A stretch of 64,000 bases of DNA from Ectocarpus siliculosus (lineage: Eukaryota > Sar > Phaeophyceae > Ectocarpales > Ectocarpaceae). The stretch is from contig FN648111.1 of assembly GCA_000310025.1 (NCBI GenBank), positions 186,001 to 250,000 of the forward strand. Direction: 5' to 3'. Of this stretch, positions 30,301 to 42,017 are shown piece after piece. Made by a program: the position numbers and the translations under genes. A model generated the notes under the pieces. That model saw only the letters and a list, made by a program, of their open reading frames with translations, did not search any database and was not told where the DNA came from. The stretch's first letter is position 1; every line of letters begins with the position of its first letter.

Positions 30301-33300
30301 GGTACGAGGTGCGGACCGACGACATCACCATCATCGTCATGTTCATTGAGGACTTCCAAGAGGGCGACCTTTTGGAGGTGAGACCAACGACTTCTCGCAG
30401 AAACCGTGCTGCGTGTAGTGTACCATCGTCGAGATAAGGGGAAAGGATTTGAGATATATCGCAGTGGGGGGTTGAGGTCAGCACGGCGTCCAAGTTTACT
30501 CTGTCGCAACAGCGGTGAGAATTGGTTGGTCACGTTTCTTTGCCGTGGTTGAAGTGGGCGTTTTCAGTACCGCATTTTCATCTTATCCGGGGACGATATG
30601 AATGAGATAGTGGGTTGTGAAATTCGTCAGTCAACCCTCCGCAGTACGATTTCTCCAAAACATGTGTTATTCGATGAAAGGCACCTCACTTCATCTAGGG
30701 TGTCGGCCTTCAAAGGCCCGACAGATGGGTTTCTATTCTATTGTAATGTTTTGGGTACTTCCAAACGGCAGGAGGGTATGACGACGCCCAAGGTACGACG
30801 TCAAACAGCAACCTTCATTGGGGAGAGCGTGAGGCCGGTGCGGCGCTACTTCAGCAAGGAGGCCAAGAGCCGCTTGATCAGAGAAGGGAGGGCTCGCGAT
30901 CAAGACGAAGGTTAGGCCATCCGCGTAGTGTGGATAGTCGTGAAGGACGCCTTGAATGGCAATGTCGTTTGGGGCTACCATAGAAAACGCGATGAGGTGT
31001 GTCGTAGTTCGGACGGTCCACCAAGCCCATTGAACCAAAGGACATTCCATCCTAGTTCTCCTAGACATGTACACGCCACTCTTTTGATGACATCACATGG
31101 ATACTACATGGACATGCATAGCAACCAGCCGAAACAACCCTACCAAAACTGACTGTGGCCAAGTGCGCCGAAAATAGAGATTATCGGGTACATGTCAACA
31201 ACGTGCGGCAATATCGCGATGGCAAGTGTCGTCTTCATAATGTGGGAGATATCGCCATCAGGAACAGGAGCAGTGCCCCGTCGTGAACTGGGTGCGTTCT
31301 CTGTGACCAAACCACGAACCGAACCACCCCGTGAGGTGATTACCCTTCGATGCCGATAGATCAGAAGACTTTCCTTGAGTCGATGCGATGAGGAGATATT
31401 CTATGGTAGCGTGTGGTCGCAATGCGATGATGTTGTTGTCATCCTGTAGAATACAGAGATATTCCCCTCAGAAATATCCAACTGGTCGACAATTGTTTGC
31501 CATGCGTTGCAGAGACGTTTGACGTGGCGGCCAACGAGGTGCCCAAGACGAAGGAAGAAGTGGACACCATCCTCGCGATAGTCAAGGTAACCCAGTGCAA
31601 CGTACGTTGTATCGTAGCAACAGTCGGAGCGACCACCACAGCGACCATTCCCATGGATGTTACGACCACCACTTTCATCCGTTACAGCAGTGGGAGGAAT
31701 TTTTCGTGGTTGAGCACTCGAGCAATGCACAGCCATGGCGTTTGCCTTCAGTAGTATCGCTACGCAATCAAAGCGCCCCCGGTTGAACGCTGCGCATCAA
31801 ACAGCACCTCCATTTCACCCCCTCGCAGGATATATTCTTGTTCCAGCACTTGAGCGAGAAGCAGATCGCCGACGTGGTTCGAGTTATTTCTCGAGAGCAC
31901 GTTGAGAAGGGGGAGGCGGTCATCAAGCAGGGGGACGAGGGGGACAAGTTCTACATTGTAGACGCCGGAGAATTTGATGTGAGATGTTTCGTATGGTTAT
32001 TGTGGTTGTGGCGTTCGAAATACATTGTTACCCCCTTGAGTGGATCAGCAAGGGCACCCGTCTGTATGACTACATGTCTCCATTTTATGTAGAGCCCCAG
32101 TTCTGCTATTATCGGTTCCAGAGAAGTTTCATCGAAGCCAACCCGACCATGAGGTTCGGGTTCAGCAGGGGGTTGAGCTATATTTGTTTTTGCACGGACA
32201 CGATTGGTTTGTTCGTGCCGATCGGGATCTCTTGTGGCAATCTTTAGATCATGAATCCCTCACGTACTTGACGACCTCTCAGATGGTCTAGTAGGACATC
32301 TTCTCCTTACATACATGCTTTTCGATGGATGATGGCGTGGGTTCTTCCGATGAATCACACCGCCAGTCAGCAGCCAAGATTAACGACAATGAAACGAAGT
32401 GGAAAACAGGGGTGGCCTCGCGATGACGTGAATGGGTTGTCAGAATGAACGCGTGTGTTAGTGGCACTTCGCATGCTACTGCCAAAAATCAATATTTTGT
32501 TGATATCAGACATGCCTCCGCAATGTCATGTTTCGGCAAGGTGAGCGTCACGGACCACAACGGTGTCGATTCCGTCATCTCGCACATCAGCCTTCCCGGA
32601 GTGAGCTTCGGCGAGCTGAGCCTCATGTACGGCAAGCCCAGAACGGCCACGGTCACCTGCGTGCACGACGGCTGGCTGTGGTGCCTGGAGCGAAAAGCCT
32701 TCCGGGGCATCCTGGTGGACAGGATGACGCACGACAACACCGTAAAAATATTGAGAAAGGTACGCAGGGGTGCGGAATCGGGTTCCAGGTGTTTCATAGC
32801 ATAAGAATGAATGGGACGGAGGCAGTCCTTTCAAGCCCGCGGGTTGTACAATGTGGGGTACTCCGTTTGTCATGAGAGTGATGTTGAACGTGTATTCTTC
32901 CAGGTGAAAACGCTCAAGCCTCTGTCTACTCTGAAGCTGCAGCAGCTCATCAGTCTCATGGAGGAGGAAAGCTTTGTGGATGAGCAGTACATCGCCTCCG
33001 AGGGGGAGATGGGGGACAGGTTCTTCATCATAGTTCTAGGGAAGGTGAGAGGCCAGGTTGGAAAACAAACAAACAAGCACGGTGTCGTATTTCGCATATC
33101 ACTGGGGGTGAGTTTGAGAGTCGTTGGTGATTACGTTGTTGGATGTGAAGCACAATTTGGTAGAATCGGGGAAAGGACAAGAATGATGTCGAGCGAGCTT
33201 CGCAGGCTCGACAATTGTACGCATCGACTTCCAGTGCCGCCATGTTGGGTGATAAATATCGTATTGTAAGGGCTGCACAACACATTCACCCCATCGTTGA

Positions 33301-36300
33301 CGAAAGTTCAAGGAGGTGCGAAGGGAGACATGGATGGCGAAAGGACAAATTTGGGCTAGAGTGACAGGAATGGACGTTCTGCTCACACCACGTGCTGCGA
33401 CCTCGAGAGTGACACAGAGCCCCTTGTTATGCAGACAGATTCCGTCATCCGTCTGGAAGCTCTTACTTGTTCGCGGCTTGAGAGAGCGAAACAAAAGTGC
33501 TATCAACTTCGGTGGCAAAGTTGTGATTCTCTCGCCCTCCCGTTCGACAATATTGGTGTCGGAGCAATGTCATGCACAATAGTCGACCATTTACAACATT
33601 TGACCAATGTAGATTGGGTCGACAGTGCTAGCAATGGCTACAGGATGATATGCAACATACACTGGATCCGCAAAGAACCACGAGGACGATGACAACGACA
33701 ATAACTACGAGAACGACAGGTTATATGCTATGTGGGAGTGGGGCACGAGCGAGAAAAGGTGGCTTGCATCAACGTGGGGGGGTATTTTGGCGAAACGGCG
33801 TTGCTTCACGATCTGCCAACGAAGGTACCGAGTGCGTACGCAATACCGAGCCTCTCAAGCAAGGCTTTGAAACCGGCGATGAAATACCTTTTTTTCTGCA
33901 GTTTCGTCCTTGTTTACGTCAGAGTAAGGGCTACCATTAATGAAAACGTACCTGCATCAAGAGTACGAGCCAATGTGATCGTCGGTCAAGTTTGATGCTG
34001 TTCTGCATACAGATACCCTGAGGGTCGATGCCTTTATATAGTTCAAACGCCGCGCAGAGTTCGACACGCGAAACCGATACTACAATGGCTGCCTATGCGG
34101 CGAGGTCTACAGTAGATCTCTACAATGCACACTCGGTCTCGTTGCGTTGTCGTTCGATGGCCACACACCTCACGTCCGCGTCGAGGCACGTCGGTGATTC
34201 ATCCATCCTGTCTACATAGTTATTGGCCCAAGCAATGTATTGCACCACGTCAATGAAAGTTGCCAGCGTGTTGCAAAAGCTTCATCCCCGTGGTTGCTGC
34301 CCGCGGCCATCTGTTGGTAGCTACCCCAATCAGGCCTTCCGGACACAGGATTCCTGGGTTCTGAGTCAAGTTTTACATGCACGCCAACCATTGCTGGACT
34401 ACTGTAGCTCGGTGCCGAACACGAACATTGATGAAGAACATCACGCAGCGTCCAAGTCCGCTCACTCTACCTTGTGTGCGTTCTTCGCTCGTCCTCTCTA
34501 CCTGGTTGACAATGTACCCTTTTTAAGCAGTATGGTTAGCCAACGTCACATGTGTATACATACCTCCTGCTCTTGTGCACTCACCACTCCAGTGGTTCGG
34601 TTTATGCAATATATACTGCCTGTGTTCCTGCGCAGGGCTCGTTCGTGTCTAGAGGTCAAACCCGCGTTCTATCCTTGCGAAGATCAACGATGGAAGCTAG
34701 GTTAGGCCCGCTCCAGTCGGAGATAGACCAGGCCGGGGTTCGCATGGCCAAGGGGGAGGCCATGAAGGAGAAGAACGATACCTTGGTAGCATCGCTCCAG
34801 GTACAATGCTTTGCCGCATCCCACCGTGCTTGGAACCGCATTCCGTACACCGGTACACTTTACCAGGATAGTCTACAGTAGTAACTCGATGGGCGTGTGA
34901 TTCGTGGGGAAGCGCCGGAGCTGCGCGAACTTGAGGCATATCTTAGACGACACATTTTTGGTGTTCGCCCCTAGTCTACTACAATAGTACGTAGCTGAAA
35001 GGGTACCGGGGTGCGGAGGACAGATAAAAAGCGATTCGATAAGCCCTTGTCGGCTAGAAACGAAACGGCAGCAGATAGTGTGGACCAAGCATCATTTCAT
35101 GACGCACAGCGTACCGTACCACAGGCCTCGAAGACGGGAATCACCACATCGAACCTCACGCGATCGTATTCAACGATCGCCGAATCGCCACCCACAGGTG
35201 ATCGTGCTGCACATGTGGCTCTACAAAACGTATTGCCCGGTGGCCCAGCGCGCTCATGCTCGAAGGTACTGTCGTTCTCTTGCCTCCCGTCTGTGTATCT
35301 TTCCATCAAACCGAGCAGGGCACCACCGCGGCAGATATTCGGTTACGAGCGTGGGCGGTTCAGCTCGGAGCGGCCTCGTTTGTGGGGCAGTACGAGCACT
35401 TGAAGGCCAAAGCCACCTTCGCGGTCAAGGTGTGTATTCTACTGCTGTAAAATACCGACGGTGATCTGTTCTACCCTCTCTCGTCTCATGACGAAATGTG
35501 GGCTCACTGCCCCACCTCCGCTGGAAGACACCGTGTTGAAGCTGATGGTCATGTGTTGGCTTGCATAGGAGAAACGAGATTACTACCGCTACGGCCATAC
35601 GGTATGCAATGCAGCCGCGTTCTGCGGCCAACGTGCCGTTTCCATGGCGGCGCGCACAACATTTGAACTGAGCATTATCTTAGCTGCCATCCTGATTTTC
35701 GCTATCGGCGCTCTTGTAGGCTTACCACAATCTCTCATCAGGCGATTTTGTGGCTTGTTTCACGTGTGTTCGGTTCCACTATGGGTGCATGACGAGCTCT
35801 CAGAAAAACTATTAACAGTTTCAAGGCACCGCTTCTTTGTTGTTGCCCGTCGTGCGCAGACGTCACTAAAGAGGGGGTTGGTGGAGGAGGGCCAAGAGGC
35901 GACGGTGATTGCGGAAAGCCGCCTCCTGGCCAACTTTTCGAAACCGAATCCTTTCGTCCCCACCCAGCTCCTCACGTTGCAAGACGCGAAGGTAGGTTGT
36001 GGCTGAAATGGGCCATGCTCTACGACTGGTCTCGTCGTTCCATGAGTGAACTGAGCGGTTTCGTTGGAGGAGACGGGGCAATGAGGGACAAATCTGGCAC
36101 AGCCGTATCAGTGCATCACTGGAGAAGTAATGGCTGCGCGACAGAGGCACCCCCGGATAGAGGGAGACTAAGAGATCAAGCTTTGGTACTTCCGGGGAAA
36201 TGCTCACGATGAATGTCTCGATCGCTTGCTTCAGAAAACGTTCGGTGGTGCCGAGTCGAGTTCAACACGGGGCTTGTGCTTGGGGGGGGTTAACACACCC

Positions 36301-39300
36301 GTCTCCACCCTGCCGTCGACAACAACAACATTTGGCACAACTTTCCCCGCCCCCCGTCCCCGGTGCCCCCCTTTATTCACCTCTCTTCTATTCAGTGTGT
36401 GTATTCTGTCTACAGGCACTCGGTTATCTGCGACCTAGTGTGCCTTTTGGAGCACGGACCCTTCGCGGAGGTGAGAGAGAGAGTGAATACGCTCGAGGCT
36501 ATAGAAAACCCTTTGAAGGCCCTTTTGGAAATACATCGGGAACTACCGCGGTCGGAATGGTAAACCGGACGTTTGTTTGGGGATGGTAGCGATGTTCTCT
36601 TGAGGACATCTTGGTTGGGTGCTTTGTCCAATGGGCACCGCGACTTCTTTAGCCGGCACAAGGTGGACAAAACGCTAGATCACAAGTACGTGTCAACGAG
36701 TTTCTCTTGTTGGATTGCAACATGTACCACCTGGATCAATTGCTTCAACATTTGCTGAGAGGGTATCAGTCCTGGTGGCCTGGCGCTAGCCCAATCTCAC
36801 GACATTGAGGGTATGCTCGAAGAATGTAGCAGTCACGCAATTGTCAAGGTTGCGGTGATCAAACGGTACAATAGCCTCATTTTCATCATGCGCTGATGTG
36901 TATGTGAACGGGAGAGTGTCCACACGGCCTAAATATAGCCAGCAGTCGTGCTCCTGGGAACCAGCTTTGGTGTAGTCCAACAAGCTCTTGGCAGGCTGAA
37001 CCTTGGAAATTGCCAAATATGTTCAAATATTTATTTGATGGTTTTGGCGTTCAGAGCTCAGAGGGATACGTTGAGCGTACCAGTCAAACGTTACGAAAAA
37101 CGTTTCCACTCGACCGATTTGCCTCAATTGCCCGATGTTTCGGGGGTAGGTCCATTTTACCTTTCGGTCGTCGATCGGTCCATGAGTGACGTGAACTACG
37201 AGCGCTGGTGAAAGAGGGGCTTCTATGGCTGACTTTCCTTGTGCGTCACTGTTGTGTCTGTGTGCCTTGTTTCCCAAACGCGCGGCCCAGAGGCGTGTGG
37301 TCGGTCGTTCATCGTTCATGGTTGTGGTGCTACAGTAGTCGGCTGGAGTCCCCTTTTTCAAAGTAGATGAGTACTGCGCCATCCTACCTGGGTGTCAGCG
37401 CGATCATTTGCTGAGTAGCGCCTATTGTTTCGACGTACAATTGTAGATGCATAATCATACGACAGTAGTTCCACGTCCAGATCCATCGCCTCAATGTGAT
37501 CACTAACCCAACAACGTAGCCATGCACGTATTCCTGCGCCACATCACCACACCGCGTCCCGTCGGTTCATTGACAAACAGGTCACCGCACGATTCTACGC
37601 GGCTTGCGTAAAGTCTGCCATCGTGTTCCTGCACGACGAAGGCTTTATCCACAGAAATGTCACACCTCATTGTGTCTACATCACCGACAAGGGCTACTGC
37701 CAGCTGGCCGATCTCACCTGTGCCAAGAAGATGGACGGTAACAAGGTGAGGCCTACGATGGCCTTCAAACCAAATATTGATGACGGCATATCTTCGACTG
37801 TTGGCTTGTGTCTGCAGACACACTGTCCCCCTTCGATGATAAACCAGACCTAGTATCTGAGTGGTCATTGCATCACAACTCCAATTGTCAAACCGACTTG
37901 GTCGACTCCCAATCCAACGAGCCGGGTGAACCAAGTGGCGATTATTCCACCGCTGTTCGCTTCTAACCAATACCATATCTTCGCACTGGTGTAAATATAG
38001 AGTAGCGTCTTTCAGTGTGGCTATTTGCAACGTTTTGGGAGTTCGGGCTTTTTGGCCGCAAAGGAAGGGCGCTTTTGCGAGAAACGAGAAACGAGCTTCC
38101 ACCTGCGCCACGGCATCCACCTCGGTTCTCTAGTTACAAACACAGAGAGCATGCGCAACAGTGGGTTCTGCTTTTGTCTTTAGCACATCGTGAAAACGCT
38201 GAGTGCATATACACTACGAAACGTTTTTGTGCGCCTCTTCCTGCAAGAAATCGATGAAATTGCTTCCATTGTGGAAGCTGTCGTTATCTCGCCGCCTGCC
38301 CGTCTCTAAACCATGATATTATTCCGTCGACCCTCCACCCATTTTCTCTTTGGTTGACACCCCCAAGGCATATACAATGGTGGGAGACCCGCACTACATG
38401 GCGCCGGAGCAAATATCGGGGCAAGGGTACGGATACGGCGTAGATTACTGGTCAATAGGGATCCTCCTTTTCGCGATGCTGCACGTGGAGACGCCGTTTG
38501 CACAGCACACCTCCGAGACCCAGGTTCGACACCACCAAACGAAAAGGCTCCACAGTAGTGGGGTCGCATATACAAGGCCGGCAACCCTGTATAACGGCGG
38601 TGAAATTGCGTGACGCAGATGGAAGGGGTATTTGAATAGTACCGGGTGCCGGATAAAATGACTGGTGAAGGCCAATGGCACTATGCGGCCTCAAGCAGGA
38701 ACCGCTATTATTCTGTGGAAGGACATCGTACTCTCGTTGAAGGAGACGATGGCGGTGGCGTGTGATACGCTTTTGACTTGGAAACCGTTTTGTCTGTTGA
38801 AACTACATCAAGGATACAAACATAGGCAAGGATCAGTCCAACTCGGATGCCTGGAAGGTTTTCAGCAGGAGCTATGTTGTATGCTCCAGCGGACGGTTAC
38901 ATTACTTGTGATGAAGTTATTTCACACTTTTAAGGCTTGATGAGGATGTCCACCCCCACGCTCTCGGCACCAGGTGTACACGAGCATCGCGTCGTTCAAG
39001 CCGGAGAGTCTCCCCTTCGACGATACGGTGTCGCAGCCTGCCCAAGAGGTGGTCCGTTCTTTCCTTCAGGTATGCCAGTGTCTCTACATTGCACAAGGGC
39101 CAATGCAACCCAACATTCCTCCTGCACCCGTGCATCGATTGAGTAGTCGTTGGAATCAGATTCGTGGGAGGTCCTTCAATCACGCCCAGCAATATGCGAT
39201 TGAAAGCCAGTTGGTTTCTGATCTCGAGGTTTGTCTATGTACCGCAGAGTGATAGCTCTCAAGGCATAAACAATCTTTGACTGCTCTGTCTACAACTCCT

Positions 39301-40636
39301 ACGGTTGTTAATGTGGCCGTTGTACCCCTCTCTCTCTCTTCGGACATTTTATATACGTATCTACGTAAGAAAATAAACGTTGGGTTGGCCAAGGTGCTCC
39401 AACTGTTGGCTCACTACTCCAGTTTCAACATTTCGTCCCTCTCGGCACCGCAGCCCAAGCAAGACGAACGGCTAGGCAGTGGAGGGGGGGCCGCCTTGAC
39501 GGAGCATCCGTTCTTCAAGGGCATCGATTGGGATCAGCTAGAGCGAGGAACGCTTCCGGTGGGTTACCTATGACGAGTATGACGAGTATAGCAGGATCCG
39601 ATCAATCACGTCACGTTGGTAACCCTGTCCCGTGGGCCATCCGGCCCCCCAGTGTTTGGCAACATTGCCCACGAAGTTGAAACTACAGTAGTCGTAGAAT
39701 TGATCGTCGGGACACGCACAAGAAGCACACGCGAAGGGGGTGTTGAAACGCTCAACAATGAAATTAAGGGGTTCAGGAGCGAGCCCAACCATGAACAAAG
39801 AATGGTCCAAACGATATTGGTGGACGTCTCCCAAATTTGAATTTCCAAGCGAAACCAAAATCTGCATGGTGTGTGGAGAGATGGAGAGATGTATAGACTC
39901 GTTTGCTTTCCTCCGCCAAGAGAAATCGCACGTACACCCCTACTGTGTAGAACGAAACAACATGGACTTCCAGATCCACCTGCAAGTACTTATATCCCTA
40001 AATGCGTTTTGCCAACCCTTACGCACTTCGAAATAGTATAATAGAGTATTCCGCGGAGAATGATAGTTCCAACCAGAGAAAAAACAACCTACTGTACATG
40101 TAGCACATGACTTGAAATCGTTCAAATGGTTGGCAAAAAAAGACAAGCAACCACTGGTTCCAGCGGAAAGTGGCATCTGGAGGCCGTCAATCATGGGTTA
40201 TTCCTCTGTGCCGGGCGAAGTCTTTTCAAAACGTCTTCCCCCGCAGGTAGAAAAAAACAGCCAGGGTCAGTCCGAACAACCACGAAAAACACGAATTCAT
40301 GCCCGCACCTCCTTTGCGTTGAGGCTGAGTCCTATGAATGAGACTGGATGCATACATGGACTACAAGTAGTAATAGTTTCACCAGTCATAAGGTATGGGG
40401 TTTGAAACAGCTGTCGCGTCAGCACCAACACCGGAATTCGACTGGTACTCCGCCCCGCTCGCCTCGTTTCTTGCCATTAGCCACCATTGCTGGGTAAGGA
40501 CATTGCTGAGCAAATCGGGGACAGATCAGACCCTCAATTCGAGAGCGAGTTCCTTAACGGCAGTCAAGACAGCGAGGACCGCAAGGACACCAAGGGTGGC
40601 GATGCGGCATTCGATGCGCTGTTCAAGGCTTTCTGA
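24304..40636 (+). CDS. PP2C - cyclic-nucleotide-binding - protein kinase fusion protein, 24 exons
   Basis: Predicted signalling protein combining a Ser/Thr phosphatase, two cyclic-nucleotide sensors and a kinase-like domain. This is the architecture of plant At2g20050-type proteins (roughly 1100 residues); here 1047. Coding exons: 24304-24363, 25013-25126, 26254-26335, 26775-26917, 27675-27839, 28510-28695, 28984-29093, 29396-29531, 30219-30377, 30772-30910, 31513-31586, 31829-31978, 32541-32759, 32904-33044, 33720-33824, 34636-34800, 35319-35429, 35860-35991, 36396-36470, 37581-37745, 38368-38523, 38974-39069, 39454-39558, 40481-40636. All introns are GT-AG, nearly all phase 0, and total coding length is a multiple of three with no stop. 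The protein starts MGCVHSSK, a likely N-myristoylation/palmitoylation signal predicting membrane attachment. Exons 2 and 10-11 are linkers. Least certain boundaries: exons 2, 10, 16 and 24. Confidence 0.9.
25608..25695. repeat. TTG/TAG/CTG trinucleotide tract in intron 2
   Basis: Mixed short runs of GTTGCT, GTAGTT and CTGCTG triplets within the second intron of the PP2C/kinase gene; no coding role. Confidence 0.9.
26254..30377 (+). CDS. Exons 3-9: PP2C (PPM) phosphatase domain
   Basis: Metal-dependent Ser/Thr phosphatase domain at about residues 59-312. Motifs in order: YAFASQRGYYPD, ANQDSFIVV, CGVFDGHGG (metal-binding Asp), LSGTTAISIL, ANVGDSRAII, LSVDQTPFRKDE, DPPRVWL, GCAFTRSLGDSIGE (across the exon 7-8 junction), IVIASDGVFEF (metal-binding Asp) and RTDDITIIVMF. 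Every metal- and phosphate-binding motif of the family is present, so the domain should be active. SQRGYYPD and GDPPRVWL are features of the plant PP2C/cNBD/kinase class, which supports orthology over a generic PP2C. Confidence 0.92.
27202..27486 (+). other. Unrecognised open frame inside intron 4 of the PP2C/kinase gene
   Basis: A 95-codon frame with ATG (ATEREPGEVFQKPLYIRTSL, later LSWWQYGLSGIYFNEVQ). It has protein-like composition and the open reading extends upstream of the ATG. It cannot be an exon of the host gene because the flanking PP2C exons already join in phase. It may be a fragment of an unidentified mobile element or an unrelated intronic gene; no family was recognised. Confidence 0.25.
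31829..32759 (+). CDS. Exons 12-13: cyclic-nucleotide-binding domain A
   Basis: First cNBD. Exon 12 gives DIFLFQHLSEKQIADVV and IKQGDEGDKFYIVDAGEFD; exon 13 continues to the phosphate-binding cassette FGELSLMYGKPRTATV. The Glu of FGE and the Arg of PRTATV are the residues that bind ribose and phosphate in PKA/PKG regulatory domains. Thr directly after the Arg is the residue that favours cGMP in animal PKG, where PKA has Ala. I infer a functional, cGMP-leaning site. The exon 13 acceptor was placed so that GEFD is followed by VSVTDHNG, which keeps phase and family alignment. Confidence 0.88.
32904..34800 (+). CDS. Exons 14-16: cyclic-nucleotide-binding domain B, cassette altered
   Basis: Second cNBD: LKPLSTLKLQQLISLMEE and EGEMGDRFFIIVLGK (exon 14), CINVGGYFGETALLHDLPTK (exon 15), then GQTRVLSLRRSTMEARLGPL (exon 16). 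FGETALL is present, but the cassette Arg expected a few residues later is absent; the sequence reads LPTK followed by GSF. Either this site has lost nucleotide binding or the exon 15/16 junction is slightly misplaced. Exon 16 continues into a charged helix (EKNDTLVASLQ) linking to the kinase domain. Confidence 0.8.
35319..40636 (+). CDS. Exons 17-24: AGC-type protein kinase domain, probable pseudokinase
   Basis: C-terminal kinase fold most like PKA/PKG. The Gly-rich loop is weak (LGAASFVGQ). Present: the VAIK-type Lys in TFAVK, the helix-C Glu in VIAESRLLA, GPFAE then VTARFYAACVKSAI (helix E), MVGDPHYMAPEQI (APE), DYWSIGILLFAML, and an AGC-like RLGSGGGAALTEHPFFKGI with the tail GTLPPPLL. The catalytic loop, however, reads GFIHRNVTPHCVYI: the HRD Asp is Asn, the following Lys is Thr and the metal-binding Asn is replaced. 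DFG reads DLT. On standard kinase chemistry this predicts little or no phosphotransfer. My recollection is that plant relatives are also divergent here, though kinase activity has been reported for one. Confidence 0.85.
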
Positions 40637-41849
40637 AGGGAAATTTGGTTCATTTAGTATTTCGTATACATAGTCTCGAGTAGATACAGACGTGTGTGCG
40701 TCTTTGTTTGATTAGACCAGGCCCTGTCTACAGAGAGATATGTAGATCCAATAGAGAACACAGTGGTAACTACGAACTTGTCCAGGAGTAGCACCGGCAG
40801 TAGCATTTGCTCAGAGAATGAAGCCTTTGGAGGATGCCCATCGACATATTGGCCTCGTGGAGAACAAGCTGGTTTGATGGAGACGTAGACAACCGGCCAT
40901 GTATTGAAACCGTTCGACATCTTCGGCGTTGTTGTTGGGGTACGCGGACAAGGTGTCACGCACGGAGCATGCCCCCCCAGAGGGGAGTTGCTCCCGGCTA
41001 CTCTGTCAAAATTATGGGTTGATGTAGAGGCGCAAGGCGCGTTAGAGACCACTATAAGACTCGAAGAGCAATGCACAAGAGCTTTGGGTGGCCAGCATGA
41101 GTGAGCTTTTCCCGCCCACCTGTCTCACTCACACTTTCCTTCGTCGAAGGTGGGGGACATACTTTATATAATACGAGGACCGGTTCAGAGATAGTGAGGC
41201 GAAGAGAGTGGGGAATTCGTCAGCTAAGATTGATGTGCAACCTCTCGATGAGTTTCGTCGGCTTTGCCTGTCTGAAGCTTTCCTTGTGCACTGTTCTTGT
41301 CCGTGACTCGTACGGGTGTGTGTCCAACACTAACAGACAGAGAGGCAGTATACGGTCGAGATGCCCGCTGTGGTGCATCACAACACCAGCCTGAGGGATA
41401 CCAACCATCAAGGTGGGAAGCCCAGCTCACTCAGCAACAATATTGTGTCTGTTCAACCGCCCCGTTCGGGTGGCGACACGGACAAGGGCGACTCTTGCCG
41501 ACCAGAGGAGGCGGAAGCTCCTCAAAGGAGGGTTCATGATCTGCGATTCCCCATCGAACAATATGCTCGACACTCCGCACAATTTGCAGTGTAGCTCGAG
41601 ATCAGCGTTTCCGGCCGGGTCGGGCAAGGGGTGGGGAAGTCGAATGAAATTTTCGCGGATATTGGTCTGAGAAGCTGAAGGTAAAGCTTCAGAACGTTTA
41701 GGCTATTATAGTACGGTCATTAGTTCCTCCACCGGAGCGAGAACACTCTGTTGTTGTTAAGGAGGGAAGGAACGAAGAGAGAGAGACGGGGGGGGGAGGG
41801 AGACAATTGAGAGGTGGCGAGGCAGGCCACTAGTATCGGGTAGGCGCAG
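40637..41849. other. Intergenic to upstream exons of the gene ending at 42016
   Basis: It contains at least two coding-looking patches that I could not join: 41361-41594 (ATG start; SNNIVSVQPPRSGGDTDKG, then RVHDLRFPIEQYARH; TAG stop) and a frame ending near 41104 with a helical segment (LETTIRLEEQCTRALGGQ). Either could belong to the gene whose last exon is 41850-42016, but no splice chain in correct phase could be established. Confidence 0.35.
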
Positions 41850-42016
41850 CGGGTGCCTGCTTGAAGCTCGCTCTGCCCAAGCTGGATCTCTCATTCTTTG
41901 GCTTGGGAGAATCAACGATTCAGGAAGAAGTTGATTGTGCTTCAAGAAACAATGGCAGCCGTCATACCGAAAAAGGAGAAGAAAAGGAAGGCTTGTTCGA
42001 AGAGCAGATAGAATAA
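41850..42016 (+). CDS. Last exon of an unidentified gene
   Basis: An AG acceptor at 41849 opens a frame with two bases then 54 codons and TAA: GACLKLALPKLDLSFFGLG, ESTIQEEVDCASRNNGSR, then a Lys/Glu-rich tail ending GLFEEQIE. Composition is strongly coding-like and the stop overlaps an AATAAA signal, which fits the 3' end of a gene. The product family is not recognised. Upstream exons are probably at 40.9-41.7 kb but are unresolved. Confidence 0.45.
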
Positions 42017-42017
42017 A
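42012..42017 (+). terminator. Candidate polyadenylation signal AATAAA
   Basis: The hexamer overlaps the TAA stop of the preceding exon and is followed by a GT/T-rich stretch (GGTGTTTATTTTGT), a typical downstream element. Confidence 0.4.

Noticed and set aside
37503-38120. 205-codon minus-strand open frame
   Set aside because: Antisense shadow of the kinase exon at 37581-37745 plus flanking intron.
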